Made by a program: the position numbers and the translations under genes. The notes below the pieces were generated by a model. It had not been told where the DNA came from. It saw only the letters and a list, made by a program, of their open reading frames with translations, and did no database searches. 64,000 nt of DNA from contig NZ_VMDW02000090.1 of NCBI RefSeq assembly GCF_007644045.2, positions 75,208-139,207 on the forward strand. The letters run 5' to 3'. The stretch is from Vogesella urethralis. GTDB lineage: Bacteria; Pseudomonadota; Gammaproteobacteria; Burkholderiales; Chromobacteriaceae. Below, piece after piece: positions 38,464-47,283 of the stretch (positions are counted from its first letter, which is position 1; every line of letters starts with the position of its first letter).

Positions 38464-39516
38464 TCAGGGAGCCGGGTTGGGTTGGCCGTGGTGGATGGCG
38501 TCGATGGCGGCCAGCGTGTCGGCGTCCAGCGTCAGGCTGAGGCTGGCCAGGTTTTCCTGCAGCTGCGGCAAGGTGGTGGCGCCGATGATGTTGCTGGTGA
38601 CGAACGGGCGGCTGTTGACGAAGGCCAGCGCCATTTGCGCCGGGCTGAGGCCGCGTGCTTCGGCCAGTGCCACGTAGCGTGCGGTAGCTGCTTCGGCTTG
38701 CGGGTTGCTGTAGCGGGTGAAGCGGTCGAACAGCGACAGCCGCGCACCGGCCGGGCGGGCGCCGTCACGGTATTTGCCGCTGAGCATGCCGAAGGCCAGT
38801 GGCGAGTAGGCCAGCAGGCCGACGCCGTCGCGGTGGCTGAATTCGGACAGGCCGTTTTCGAAGCTGCGGTTCAGCAGGCTGTAGGCGTTCTGGATGCTGG
38901 CAATGCGCGGCAGGCCGCGGTACTCGGCGGCTGCCAGAAAGCGCGCCACGCCCCACGGGCTTTCGTTGGATACGCCGATGGCGCGTACCTTGCCGTCGCG
39001 GATGAAATCCTGCAGCACGGCCAGCGTTTCTTCGATGGCCACGCTGCCGGCCGGGTCATCCTGGTAGGGGTACAGCGCCTGGCCGAAAATGTTCACGCTG
39101 CGGTCCGGCCAGTGCAGCTGGTACAGGTCCACGTAGTCGGTTTGCAGCCGGCGCAGGCTGTCGTGCAGCGCTTCGGTGAGGTTGGCGCGGCTGAAATGGG
39201 TGCGGCCTGCGCGGATATGGCTGGGGCGTTTCGGGTCGCTGCTGGGGCCGGCGGCCTTGGTCGCCAGCACGATGCGGTCGCGGCGGCCGCCGGCGGCTAG
39301 CCAGCTGCCGATGTATTGTTCGGTGCGGCCCTGGGTTTCCGGGCGCGGCGGTACCGGGTACATCTCGGCGGTGTCGATCAGGTTGACGCCGTGTTCCAGC
39401 GCCAGGTCCAGCTGGCTGTGGGCGTCGGCTTCGCTGTTTTGCTCGCCCCAGGTCATGGTGCCCAGCGAGATCAGGCTGACGTCGATGCCGGTATGGCCAA
39501 GGGTGCGGTATTGCAT
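38464..39516 (-). CDS. tas: Aldo/keto reductase Tas
   Basis: A 350-residue NADP-dependent aldo-keto reductase. It reads very close to E. coli Tas, with LGTMTWGEQNSEADAHSQL, NLIDTAEMYPVPPRPETQGR and YDLYQ-type LYQLHWPDR all matching in place. Catalytic Asp, Tyr, Lys and His of the family are present. ATG 39516 (MQYRTLGHTG) is chosen because Tas starts there, 11 codons inside the longest open frame. Its physiological substrate is unknown. Confidence 0.92.
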   Translation of the reverse strand: MQYRTLGHTGIDVSLISLGTMTWGEQNSEADAHSQLDLALEHGVNLIDTAEMYPVPPRPETQGRTEQYIGSWLAAGGRRDRIVLATKAAGPSSDPKRPSHIRAGRTHFSRANLTEALHDSLRRLQTDYVDLYQLHWPDRSVNIFGQALYPYQDDPAGSVAIEETLAVLQDFIRDGKVRAIGVSNESPWGVARFLAAAEYRGLPRIASIQNAYSLLNRSFENGLSEFSHRDGVGLLAYSPLAFGMLSGKYRDGARPAGARLSLFDRFTRYSNPQAEAATARYVALAEARGLSPAQMALAFVNSRPFVTSNIIGATTLPQLQENLASLSLTLDADTLAAIDAIHHGQPNPAP

Positions 39517-39609
39517 GGCAGGGGGCTTTCTCGATAAGGGGTTGGGCAAGGTTGGCCGCCTTGGCGACCGCTAGCGAACCAGTGTAGCGCAGCGGCTGGC
39601 CGGGCAGGC

Positions 39610-39647
39610 AAGGCGGGGGAAAACACGGTGTTCTGCCCCCATGCCTT
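39610..39647 (-). terminator. Hairpin after the RND operon
   Basis: AAGGC-GGGGG...AACAC pairs with GTGTT...CCCCC-GCCTT in an interrupted stem, five bases from the stop of the outer membrane gene. It lacks a T-tract. Confidence 0.4.
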
Positions 39648-39651
39648 GTAC

Positions 39652-41100
39652 TTAGCCTTCGCTGCCCGGCGCTGCCTGCCAGGCGCCCAGTGCCAGCTGC
39701 ACCTCGACATACGCCTCGATGGCGGCAGCGCGTGCCGCCAGCTCGCTGCGTTGTGCCTGCAGTGCGGCGGCGTGCTGCGCCAGGGCCAGGTTTTGCGGCT
39801 CCAGCCCGGCGCTGCTACGGGTGAGGCTGTAGCGGGCGGCGCGCGTGGCCAGCGCGGCGGCCGCTTCGGCGCTGGCCAGCCGGGTACGGCTGGCTTGCCA
39901 TTGGCGCAGGCTGCTTTCGCCTTCCTGCAGCGCGGTCAGCACGGCTTGCTCGTACTGGTGCCAGGCGGCCTGTCGCTGCTGGTCGGCGCTGGCACGGCGG
40001 GCGGCGCGACGGCCGGCGTCCAGCCAGTCCCAGCTGAACGCGGGGCCCAGCGCGTAACGCAGCGCGTCGGCATTGCCCAGTTGACCGAACGGCGCCATGA
40101 CGCCGGCGCTGAGGTTGAGGCTGAGCCGTGGCAGGTGGGCGCGGTCGGCCAGCACCGCTTCGCCCAGGCTGACGCGCAGCTGGGCGTCGGCGCGGGCCAC
40201 GTCCGGGCGCCGGGCCAGCAGGTCGTCCGGGTAGACGATGGCGGTATCGGCCGGCACGGCGGGCAGGCGCAGTGCGCGCGCCCCTTGCGGCGTGGTCAGC
40301 GGGTTGTCGCCGCACAGCACGGCCAGGGCCGCTGCGGCCGCTGCGGCGGCCGTGTCGTTGGCCGCCAGTTCGGCCTGGGTTTGCTGGCTGGCGCTGGCGG
40401 CGGCCAGCACGTCGCGCAGGTCGGCCAGGCCGGCTTGCTGGCGGCGCTGCAACAGGGCGTGCCGCTGTTGCAGGGTGTCCAGCTCGTCCAGCAGCAGGGC
40501 GCGGTTCAGTCGCGCCTGCTGCCAGCGGGTGTACTGGCGGACTACATCGGCCTGCAGTAGCAGGGTGGCGGCACGCAGGTCGGCGGCTTGCAGGTCGGCC
40601 TGGCGCTCGGCCATGGCGGCGGCGGTGCCGGCGCGGCCGAACAGGTCCAGCTCCCAGCTCAGGCTTTGCTGCACGATGCCCAGTTGCTGTACCGGTGGCC
40701 GGGGCTGGCCCTGGCGATACGGGTCCACTTCGATATTGGCCAGTTGCTGGCGCTGGGCCTGGGCGCCCAGGCTGCCTTGCGGCAGGGCTTCGCGGCGCGT
40801 GGCGTCGGCTGCATGGCGGGCGGCGCGGACAGTGGCCAGCACCGCCTGGCGTTGGTGGTTGTGCTGCATGGCTTGCTGCAGCAGGGCCGTTAGCTGCGGG
40901 TCGGCCAGCGCTTGCCACCAGTCGGTGGCTAGTTGGCCGCGTGCAATACCGGTGGCCTGGGCTGCCGGGCTGGGGTTGGCCGCCAGCTGTTGCTGGCTGG
41001 CCGGAATATGGCTGGGCGGCGTTACTGCCGCACAACCGCCGAGCAGGGCCAGTGCCAGCAGCACGGCGTAGCGGGTAGGGGTAGGTACAGAGGCAAACAT
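39652..41100 (-). CDS. NodT-family outer membrane efflux lipoprotein
   Basis: A 482-residue TolC/OprM-type outer membrane channel of an RND pump. A lipoprotein signal peptide ends in the lipobox LLGGC. Two long Ala/Gln-rich helical repeats follow, with the family landmarks ATDWWQALADPQL and LLARRPDV. The start ATG 41100 gives the signal peptide. It is the last gene of the adaptor-pump-channel operon, eight bases after the pump gene. Confidence 0.92.
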   Translation of the reverse strand: MFASVPTPTRYAVLLALALLGGCAAVTPPSHIPASQQQLAANPSPAAQATGIARGQLATDWWQALADPQLTALLQQAMQHNHQRQAVLATVRAARHAADATRREALPQGSLGAQAQRQQLANIEVDPYRQGQPRPPVQQLGIVQQSLSWELDLFGRAGTAAAMAERQADLQAADLRAATLLLQADVVRQYTRWQQARLNRALLLDELDTLQQRHALLQRRQQAGLADLRDVLAAASASQQTQAELAANDTAAAAAAAALAVLCGDNPLTTPQGARALRLPAVPADTAIVYPDDLLARRPDVARADAQLRVSLGEAVLADRAHLPRLSLNLSAGVMAPFGQLGNADALRYALGPAFSWDWLDAGRRAARRASADQQRQAAWHQYEQAVLTALQEGESSLRQWQASRTRLASAEAAAALATRAARYSLTRSSAGLEPQNLALAQHAAALQAQRSELAARAAAIEAYVEVQLALGAWQAAPGSEG

Positions 41101-41108
41101 GGCAATCC

Positions 41109-44100
41109 TTAGCTGGCCGGCTGGCCGACACGATAGAAACTGGCGTACAGGGCCGGAATCAGGCCCAGCGTGATCAGCGTGCCCAGCGCCAGGCCGCCCA
41201 TCATCACCACGGCCAGGCTGGTCCATACCGCACCGCCGAACAGCCACAGCGGCAGCAGGCCCAGAATGCACACCATCTTGGTCATCACGATGGGGCGCAG
41301 GCGCTTGGCCGCCGCGTCTTCGATGGCTTGCAGGGCGGGCAGGCCGTCGCGGCGCGCCTCTTCGATGGCGTCCAGCAGCAGCACCGCGTTGTTGACGATG
41401 ATGCCGGCCAGCGCCAGCAGGCCCAAGGTGCCGACAAAGGTCAGCGTGGTGCCGCTGACCGTCAGCGCCAGTGCCGCCCCGATAGAGACGAAGGGGATGC
41501 TGGCCAGCACGATCAGGCTTTTGCGCACGCTATCGAACTGCCACACGAACAGCAGGAACATCACCATCACGCACGCCGGCAGCAGTTGGGCGATGGCGTT
41601 GTTGGCGCTGGCGTTTTCCTCGATCTCGCCACCCAGTGTCACGCTGACCTTGCCGTTGGCGGTGATCTGTGCGGTGACGTCGGCTACCTTGTCGGCCACG
41701 CCCTGGGCGGTAAGCTGCGGGTGGCGCGCCAGCAGGGTAACCGTGCGCTGCTGGTCGACGCGCTGGATCACCGCCGGCTGGCTGGCCAGGCTGATGCTGG
41801 CCACCTGGCCCAGGGTGACCGCGCGTTGCTGGCCGCTGCCCTGTACCGGCAGCGCCTGCAGGCGGGCAATGCTGTCGCGCAGGCTGGCGTTGCCGCGTAC
41901 CACCACCGGCAGCAGGGTATCGCCTTCGCGGTAGTGGCTGGCCACGCTGCCGGCCAGCAGCGTATCCAGGCTCTGCGCGATGTCGCGGCTGCTCAGGCCG
42001 GCGGCGTGCGCCCGTGCCTGGTCTACCCGCACGTCCAGTTGCAGGATGGGCCGCTCGGCGTCGCTGCTGAGCTGCTGCATGCCGGGGATGGCCTGTAGCG
42101 CGGCGTACAGCCGCTCGGCTGCGGCCAGGTGGCTGCGACCGTCGTTGCTGCTGAGGCGGAATTGCGCTACGCCGGCGTCGGACGAACCCATCGAGAAACG
42201 TTTCGGTTCAAAGCGTACCTCCGGGAAGCGTGCGGCCAGCTTGCTGCCCAGCGCGGCAATCGCGTCGGCGTGGCTGACGCCGTCCGCCAGCGTCAGCACG
42301 GCGTAGGCGCGGTGGCCGGCCGGGGTGGGCGGGTTTAGCGCCAGGATGAAGCGCGGGCCACCGTCGCCCATGTACAGCGCGTGGCTGGCCAGCTCGGGGA
42401 AAGCCTTGCGATCGGCCAGCGCCTGGCTTATCTGGCTGCTGCGCGCCAGCGTGTGGCGGGTACTGCTGTCCGGCGATAGTTCGATCGCCATTTGCAGCTG
42501 GCGGCGCTCGGACGCCGGCATCAGCTCGGACGGCACGTGGGCAAACAGCCAGCCGGCGCCGGCCAGCAGCACCAGCATGCTGCCGATGTAGACGGTTTTG
42601 TGGCCCAGAATCCAGCGCACCTTGCCGCGGTACCAGCCGGTAATGGCTTCCACCGCTTGCGCAGTGCGGCTGAGCTCGGCGTGGTGGTGGGCAAAGCGCT
42701 GGCACAGCAGCGGGGTGAAGGTGACGGCCAGCAGCAGCGACAGCAGCAGCGCGATGGCCATCACGATGCCCATGCTGCGCAGGTATTCGCCGGTTTCGGT
42801 GCTGGACAGTACCAGCGGCATGAAGGTGAGGATGATGGCCAGCGACGAGACCAGCAGCGGCACGAACATGCTGCGGCCGGCTTCGGCGGCGGCTTCGGTA
42901 CGCGCTTGCCCCAGCGCCAGGCGGCGTTCCATGTCTTCGGCCACCACGATGGCGTTATCCACGAACAGGCCCAGCGCAATGATGATGGCGCCAATCGAGA
43001 TGATGTGCAGGTCGATACCCAGCAGCTTCATGATGGCCAGCGTGCCCAGCACCGTGGTCGGTACGATGGCGCCCACGATCAGGCCGGTACGCCAGCCCAG
43101 GAACAGTACCACCACGCCCATCACGATCAGCGTGGTTTCCATGAACACCTGGCCCACCTGTTTCAGCTGTTTGGTCACGATCTGCGCCTGGTCGGTAATC
43201 GGCGACAGTTTCATGCCGGCCGGCAGGCCGGCTTCCAGACGGGCGACTTCCTGGCGCAGGCCGGCGGCAAAGCTCACTACGTTGAGGCCGCTTTCCATCG
43301 ATACCGCCACCACGGCTGCCGGGTTGCCATCGACAAAGGCGCCGGTTAGCGGCGGGTCTTGCGTATGGCGAACCACGCGAGCCACTTGCTTCAGCAGCAC
43401 GCTGCCACCGCCGGGTAGCGGAATGACGGTATTGCCCAGCTCGGCAGGGTTGGCCGCGTCGCCGCTGACATTCAAAGCGAGCTCGCTGCCGCCGATTTCC
43501 ACAAAGCCGGCCGGGGCCACGATATTGCGGCGTGCCACGGCGTCGGTGATGACGGCTGGCGACAAGCCCCGTGCAGCCAGCGCCGGAATGTCCAGCAGGA
43601 TCTGCACCTCTTCGTCGCGGATGCCGTGCAGGGTAACGCGCTCCACGCCGGGCACGCGCAGCAGCTGGTCGCGCAGCTGGCGTGCCTGCTCGCGCAGCTC
43701 GCCAGCGGTATAGCCTTGGCCGCTCAGGCCCAGGGTCAGCACGGCGACCCGGCCGAACTCGTCATCCACCAGCGGGCCGATGCTGCCTTCCGGCAGTTGC
43801 GGGCGCAGGTCGTTCATGCGGTTGCGCAGCCGCTGCCAGACGTCGGGCAGCTTGTCGGCGCTCACCGTGGGGTGCAGTTCCACGTAGGTGAAAGCCAAGC
43901 CCGGGGGCAGTGTGGTTTTGACACGTTTGACTTCCGGCAGCCCCAGGATGCTTTCTTCGGTGGGGCGGGCCACCAGTTGTTCCATGCGGTCGGTGTTGGC
44001 GCCGGGCACATAGCTGAGCACGGTCGCGGTACGGATGGTGACGGGCGGCTCTTCGGTGGACGGGAAGTCCAGCACCAGCCACAGGCCGGCCAACACGATG

Positions 44101-44162
44101 GCCAGTACCGCCAGGAAGGTGAAGCGGGGGCGCGCCAGCGCGGCGGCAGCCAGGTTGCTCAT
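41109..44162 (-). CDS. RND-family efflux pump permease
   Basis: A 1017-residue inner-membrane antiporter. One membrane helix at the start is followed by a periplasmic porter domain, then helices with the conserved GLFVDNAIVVAEDMERR (the Asp relay region) and the second half repeat ending near LGTLITLGLIPALYASFYR. Length and order are right for AcrB/MexF-like or MdtBC-like pumps. The substrate class is not predictable. Its start overlaps the adaptor stop (44159-44162). Confidence 0.94.
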   Translation of the reverse strand: MSNLAAAALARPRFTFLAVLAIVLAGLWLVLDFPSTEEPPVTIRTATVLSYVPGANTDRMEQLVARPTEESILGLPEVKRVKTTLPPGLAFTYVELHPTVSADKLPDVWQRLRNRMNDLRPQLPEGSIGPLVDDEFGRVAVLTLGLSGQGYTAGELREQARQLRDQLLRVPGVERVTLHGIRDEEVQILLDIPALAARGLSPAVITDAVARRNIVAPAGFVEIGGSELALNVSGDAANPAELGNTVIPLPGGGSVLLKQVARVVRHTQDPPLTGAFVDGNPAAVVAVSMESGLNVVSFAAGLRQEVARLEAGLPAGMKLSPITDQAQIVTKQLKQVGQVFMETTLIVMGVVVLFLGWRTGLIVGAIVPTTVLGTLAIMKLLGIDLHIISIGAIIIALGLFVDNAIVVAEDMERRLALGQARTEAAAEAGRSMFVPLLVSSLAIILTFMPLVLSSTETGEYLRSMGIVMAIALLLSLLLAVTFTPLLCQRFAHHHAELSRTAQAVEAITGWYRGKVRWILGHKTVYIGSMLVLLAGAGWLFAHVPSELMPASERRQLQMAIELSPDSSTRHTLARSSQISQALADRKAFPELASHALYMGDGGPRFILALNPPTPAGHRAYAVLTLADGVSHADAIAALGSKLAARFPEVRFEPKRFSMGSSDAGVAQFRLSSNDGRSHLAAAERLYAALQAIPGMQQLSSDAERPILQLDVRVDQARAHAAGLSSRDIAQSLDTLLAGSVASHYREGDTLLPVVVRGNASLRDSIARLQALPVQGSGQQRAVTLGQVASISLASQPAVIQRVDQQRTVTLLARHPQLTAQGVADKVADVTAQITANGKVSVTLGGEIEENASANNAIAQLLPACVMVMFLLFVWQFDSVRKSLIVLASIPFVSIGAALALTVSGTTLTFVGTLGLLALAGIIVNNAVLLLDAIEEARRDGLPALQAIEDAAAKRLRPIVMTKMVCILGLLPLWLFGGAVWTSLAVVMMGGLALGTLITLGLIPALYASFYRVGQPAS

Positions 44163-45235
44163 GGTTGGCCTCCGTCACGCAGCAGTACCGGAGTGACGCG
44201 TGTGCCCGGGGTAATGGCGGCGGCGCCAGCCACCACCACCGAGTCACCAGCGTTCAGCCCGCTGGCAATGCGGACGCGGTCGTCCTGCACACCTTCGGTA
44301 ACCACGGCCACTTTTTCCACCGTATGGCCGTCGGCAGCCAGGCGCAGTACGTGGCCTTGGTGTGCGTTTTGGCCCGGCAGCAGGGCGCGCAGCGGAATGC
44401 TGATGCCGGTAGCGCTACCGCGGCCCAGCAGCACTTGCCAGGTATCCCCCGGTTGCGCTTGCGCCGGTGCGCTGATGAATACCTGGCGTTGGCCGCCGGC
44501 GCCAAGCGTGGCGGCAACTCGTAGCACCTTGCCGTTGTGTAGCGCCTGTTCGTGCTGCAAAGCCACGCTCTGGCCGGTGGCCAACTTCACGTTGGCCGGC
44601 AGCCACAGCGCCAGTTCGCGACCACTGCCCTCGATCGAGAAGACACTGGCACCGGGGGCGGCGCTTTGGCCTACGGCCAGCTGGCGGCTGCCGATCACGC
44701 CGTCTACCGGTGCCCGCAGGCTGGCCTGCGCCAGTGCCCATTCGGCCTGGCTGCGCTGGGCGCTGGCGGCGGCCAGCGTCGCGGCGGCGGCGTCGAGTTC
44801 GGCCTTGACGGCTTCCATCTCGCCCGCGCTGATGGCCTGGCCTTGCTGCGCGGCCTGGATGCGGGCGTGGCGCTGATGCACCTCTTGCCAGCGTACGCGG
44901 GTGGCGGCTTCGTCACTGCCGGCGGCCAGCAGCTGCGCGCGCAGCGGCGTGGTGTCCAGCTCGGCCAGCAGTTGGCCAGCGCGTACGCTATCGCCGACGT
45001 CGGCGTGCAGGCGGGTGACGCGGCCGGACACGGCAAAGGCCAGTTCGGCTCGCGAAATCGCGCGCACTTCGGCAATGTAGGCCTGGCCTTGCTGGGTCAT
45101 GCTGCCGGCAGTAATGACCAGCGCCGGGCGCGGGGCTGGCGGGGTTTGCTGGCTGGGGGCGTTGTTGCAGGCAGTCAGGCCCAGTAGTGATAGCGCCAGC
45201 CACAGCGGCGGGCGCAAAGGAGAGGTATGGGGCAC
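44159..45235 (-). CDS. RND periplasmic adaptor lipoprotein
   Basis: A 358-residue membrane-fusion protein. A lipobox LTAC follows a hydrophobic signal, and the lipoyl-type halves (FAVSGRVTRLHADVGDSVRAGQLLAELD, split; then LRAPVDGVIGSRQLAVGQ) flank an alpha-hairpin. It couples the RND pump to the outer membrane channel. It is the first gene of the operon, divergent from an AraC-type regulator. Confidence 0.93.
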   Translation of the reverse strand: MPHTSPLRPPLWLALSLLGLTACNNAPSQQTPPAPRPALVITAGSMTQQGQAYIAEVRAISRAELAFAVSGRVTRLHADVGDSVRAGQLLAELDTTPLRAQLLAAGSDEAATRVRWQEVHQRHARIQAAQQGQAISAGEMEAVKAELDAAAATLAAASAQRSQAEWALAQASLRAPVDGVIGSRQLAVGQSAAPGASVFSIEGSGRELALWLPANVKLATGQSVALQHEQALHNGKVLRVAATLGAGGQRQVFISAPAQAQPGDTWQVLLGRGSATGISIPLRALLPGQNAHQGHVLRLAADGHTVEKVAVVTEGVQDDRVRIASGLNAGDSVVVAGAAAITPGTRVTPVLLRDGGQP

Positions 45236-45611
45236 GGTGGGTCTCCGTAACGGACAGATAAGCGAAAGGCCTGCGCAGTACGCTGCTGCGGCAGGCGGGC
45301 AGCGGCGACTCTAAGCGGTGTTGTTCACGGGCAGGGAGGACAAAACAGGCCAATGGCGGTGCCGTGTCGGCCAAGGTGGCTGCCGGCCGCCTGTTTTGTC
45401 ATGCAAAAGGACAATAGCGGCCAAGTCCGGATCAATTCCGGACGACGTGGAGTGGGGCTATTACAGAAAAAACAGCCTTTATTACAGAAATATCAACAAA
45501 TTATGATGATTTTTTGCCGTGAAGGGCAGGCAGACCTGTCTGGTGGATAGGTGACAAATACGGCCGGTCTGGCCATGATGATGGCCTGGTTTATTGCGAA
45601 GGAGCCCGCTG
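45236..45611. promoter_or_regulatory. 376-base divergent control region of the RND operon and AraC gene
   Basis: No gene is seen here. Three ordered elements are visible. A 12-bp inverted repeat GACAAAACAGGC (45339-45350) / GCCTGTTTTGTC (45389-45400) has a 38-nt spacer. A perfect GTCCGGA-TCAAT-TCCGGAC dyad is at 45425-45443. A direct repeat TATTACAGAAA occurs at 45459-45469 and 45480-45490, exactly 21 bp apart, the half-site spacing typical of AraC-family regulators. Local control by the adjacent regulator is likely. Confidence 0.65.
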
Positions 45612-46664
45612 ATGACCGCTGATGATCCAAGCGTAACTGCTGCTGCCGACGGGGCGAATACGGCCACTATCATCCCCACGATCGCCCGCTCGCTGCTGGG
45701 GCTGGTGGAGGATCGCGGCCACAGCCCGGCCCGACTGTGCCAGGGGTTGGGCATACGCTACGAAGACTTGCTATCGCACCAGCTGTTGTTGTCGCACCGC
45801 CAGGTTCGGGCCTTGATCCTGCGCGCGCTGCAATTGCTGGACGAGCCGGCACTCGGCTTGCTGGCCGGCATCCGCCAGACGCCAGTGAGCTGGGGCGTGC
45901 CCGGTTTGGCCATGCTGACATGCGAAACGCTAGGCGAAGCCATGAACTACGCGCTGACACGCCAGCACGAGGCCGGCACCATGGTGCAGCATCGCGTGAC
46001 GCTGCATGGCAATGAGGTGCGTTTGCAACTGGTGAGCCACCGCTACGACTGGGAGATCGAAAATTACCTGATCGACGAGTCGCTGGCCGGGGCCGTGGCG
46101 GTGGCGCGCTATCTGCTGGGGCCGGATTTCAAACCCCTGCGCATCGACCTGGCGCAGGCGCAGCCGGCTCATCATGCCCAGTACCGCCGCTACTTCGGCT
46201 GCCCGGTACGTTTTGGCGCCGGCACCAACCTGATGGTATTCGAGGCGCATTGGATGGGCGCGCGGCTACCGGGCTACGACCGCATTGCCAGCCAGGTGCT
46301 GCGGCGCCAACTTGACGGCCTGCTGCTGCCGGTGCCGGGGCGCCATCAACTGGTTGAAACCGTCAGCAACCATATCCGCTACGCCAGCGTGCAAGGCGCA
46401 GACCAGCAGGCGGTGGCCAGTATGGTCAACGTCAGTTCGCGTTCGCTACGGCGCAAGCTGGAGCAGCAGGGCACCAGCTACCGCCATCTGCGTGACAGTA
46501 CCCGCTACCAAGCCGCGTGCGAGCTGCTGGATAACACCACGCTGAGCCTGGCGGTGATTGCCGAGCAACTGGGCTACGCCGACGTCCGTTCGTTCCGGCG
46601 TGCGTTCAAGCGCTGGTCAGGCCTGTTGCCCAGCGATTACCGTCGCCTGCCGCGCAGCGAATAG
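45612..46664 (+). CDS. AraC-family transcriptional regulator
   Basis: A 350-residue regulator. The N-terminal part is the arabinose-binding-type domain of the OruR/ArgR-like group, with a long helical region. The C-terminal DNA-binding domain has two helix-turn-helices, ending SLAVIAEQLGYADVRSFRRAF and KRWSGLLPSDYR (given in part). ATG 45612 is chosen because AAGGAG lies at proper distance. It is divergent from the RND operon and probably controls it. Confidence 0.92.
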   Translation: MTADDPSVTAAADGANTATIIPTIARSLLGLVEDRGHSPARLCQGLGIRYEDLLSHQLLLSHRQVRALILRALQLLDEPALGLLAGIRQTPVSWGVPGLAMLTCETLGEAMNYALTRQHEAGTMVQHRVTLHGNEVRLQLVSHRYDWEIENYLIDESLAGAVAVARYLLGPDFKPLRIDLAQAQPAHHAQYRRYFGCPVRFGAGTNLMVFEAHWMGARLPGYDRIASQVLRRQLDGLLLPVPGRHQLVETVSNHIRYASVQGADQQAVASMVNVSSRSLRRKLEQQGTSYRHLRDSTRYQAACELLDNTTLSLAVIAEQLGYADVRSFRRAFKRWSGLLPSDYRRLPRSE

Positions 46665-46674
46665 TGCAGCCGGT

Positions 46675-47163
46675 CTAGCCGCCATCTGCCAGCGGCAGCC
46701 GGCTATCGGCTTTCACTTCCTTCAGCGCCAGGTTGGAATGAATGGTGTGGATGCCGGGGATGGCGCGCAGCCATTCCACAAACTGGCTGTAGTGGTCCAG
46801 GTTGGCCGCCACCACCACCAGCATGTAGTCGGCGTTGCCGGTGATCTTGTGGCAGGCCAGCACTTGCGCGTGGTCGCCAATCAGTGCTTCGAAGGCGTTG
46901 GGCTGCGGGTTGCCGACGCTGGCAAAACTGAGGCTGACGTAGGCCAGCACGTCCAGCCCCAGGCGGCGCCGGTCCAGGTTGGCCTGATAGTCGCGGATAT
47001 AGCCGTCGTCCTGCAGCCGCTTCAGCCGGCGCCAGCACGGCGTCACGCTCAGCGCCAGCCGTTCGGCCAGCTGCGGGGTAGACAGCGCGCCGTCTTGTTG
47101 CACGTGGCGCAGGATGGCACGGTCGGTGGCGTCCAGGGTGTTGCTGGTGGTTTCTTTTTTCAT
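46675..47163 (-). CDS. Lrp/AsnC-family transcriptional regulator
   Basis: A 162-residue protein. An N-terminal winged helix-turn-helix (DATDRAILRHVQQDGALSTP, then LSVTPCWRRLKRLQDDGYI) is followed by a RAM ligand-binding domain with HKITGNADYML. Such regulators sense amino acids and form octamers. It is transcribed away from the acetylpolyamine-deacetylase-like gene across a 120-bp gap containing a large dyad. It probably controls that gene and itself. The start is ATG 47163, well inside a longer open frame that is antisense to the next gene. Confidence 0.92.
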   Translation of the reverse strand: MKKETTSNTLDATDRAILRHVQQDGALSTPQLAERLALSVTPCWRRLKRLQDDGYIRDYQANLDRRRLGLDVLAYVSLSFASVGNPQPNAFEALIGDHAQVLACHKITGNADYMLVVVAANLDHYSQFVEWLRAIPGIHTIHSNLALKEVKADSRLPLADGG

Positions 47164-47169
47164 GATGGC

Positions 47170-47225
47170 TTTTTTGCTTGTTTTCTTTGCCCGTATTCTG
47201 CATTGGCGGGCAAGAAAAGCAAAAA
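47170..47225. promoter_or_regulatory. Large dyad, candidate Lrp-family operator
   Basis: The segment 47170-47193 (T-rich, ending TTTGCCCG) is mirrored by 47207-47225 (CGGGCAAGAAAAGCAAAAA), centred at 47200. A second palindrome GCCCGGCGCCGGGC lies at 47230-47243. Position between divergent genes fits autoregulation. Confidence 0.6.
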
Positions 47226-47283
47226 TATTGCCCGGCGCCGGGCGTAGACTGGCCGTTATTCCGACTGCCTTGAGGCCACCGCC

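Noticed and set aside
39815..41131. Overlapping open frame on the same strand as the outer membrane efflux gene
   Set aside because: It is Pro/Arg/Ala-rich without motifs. The other frame has a lipobox and NodT-family blocks.
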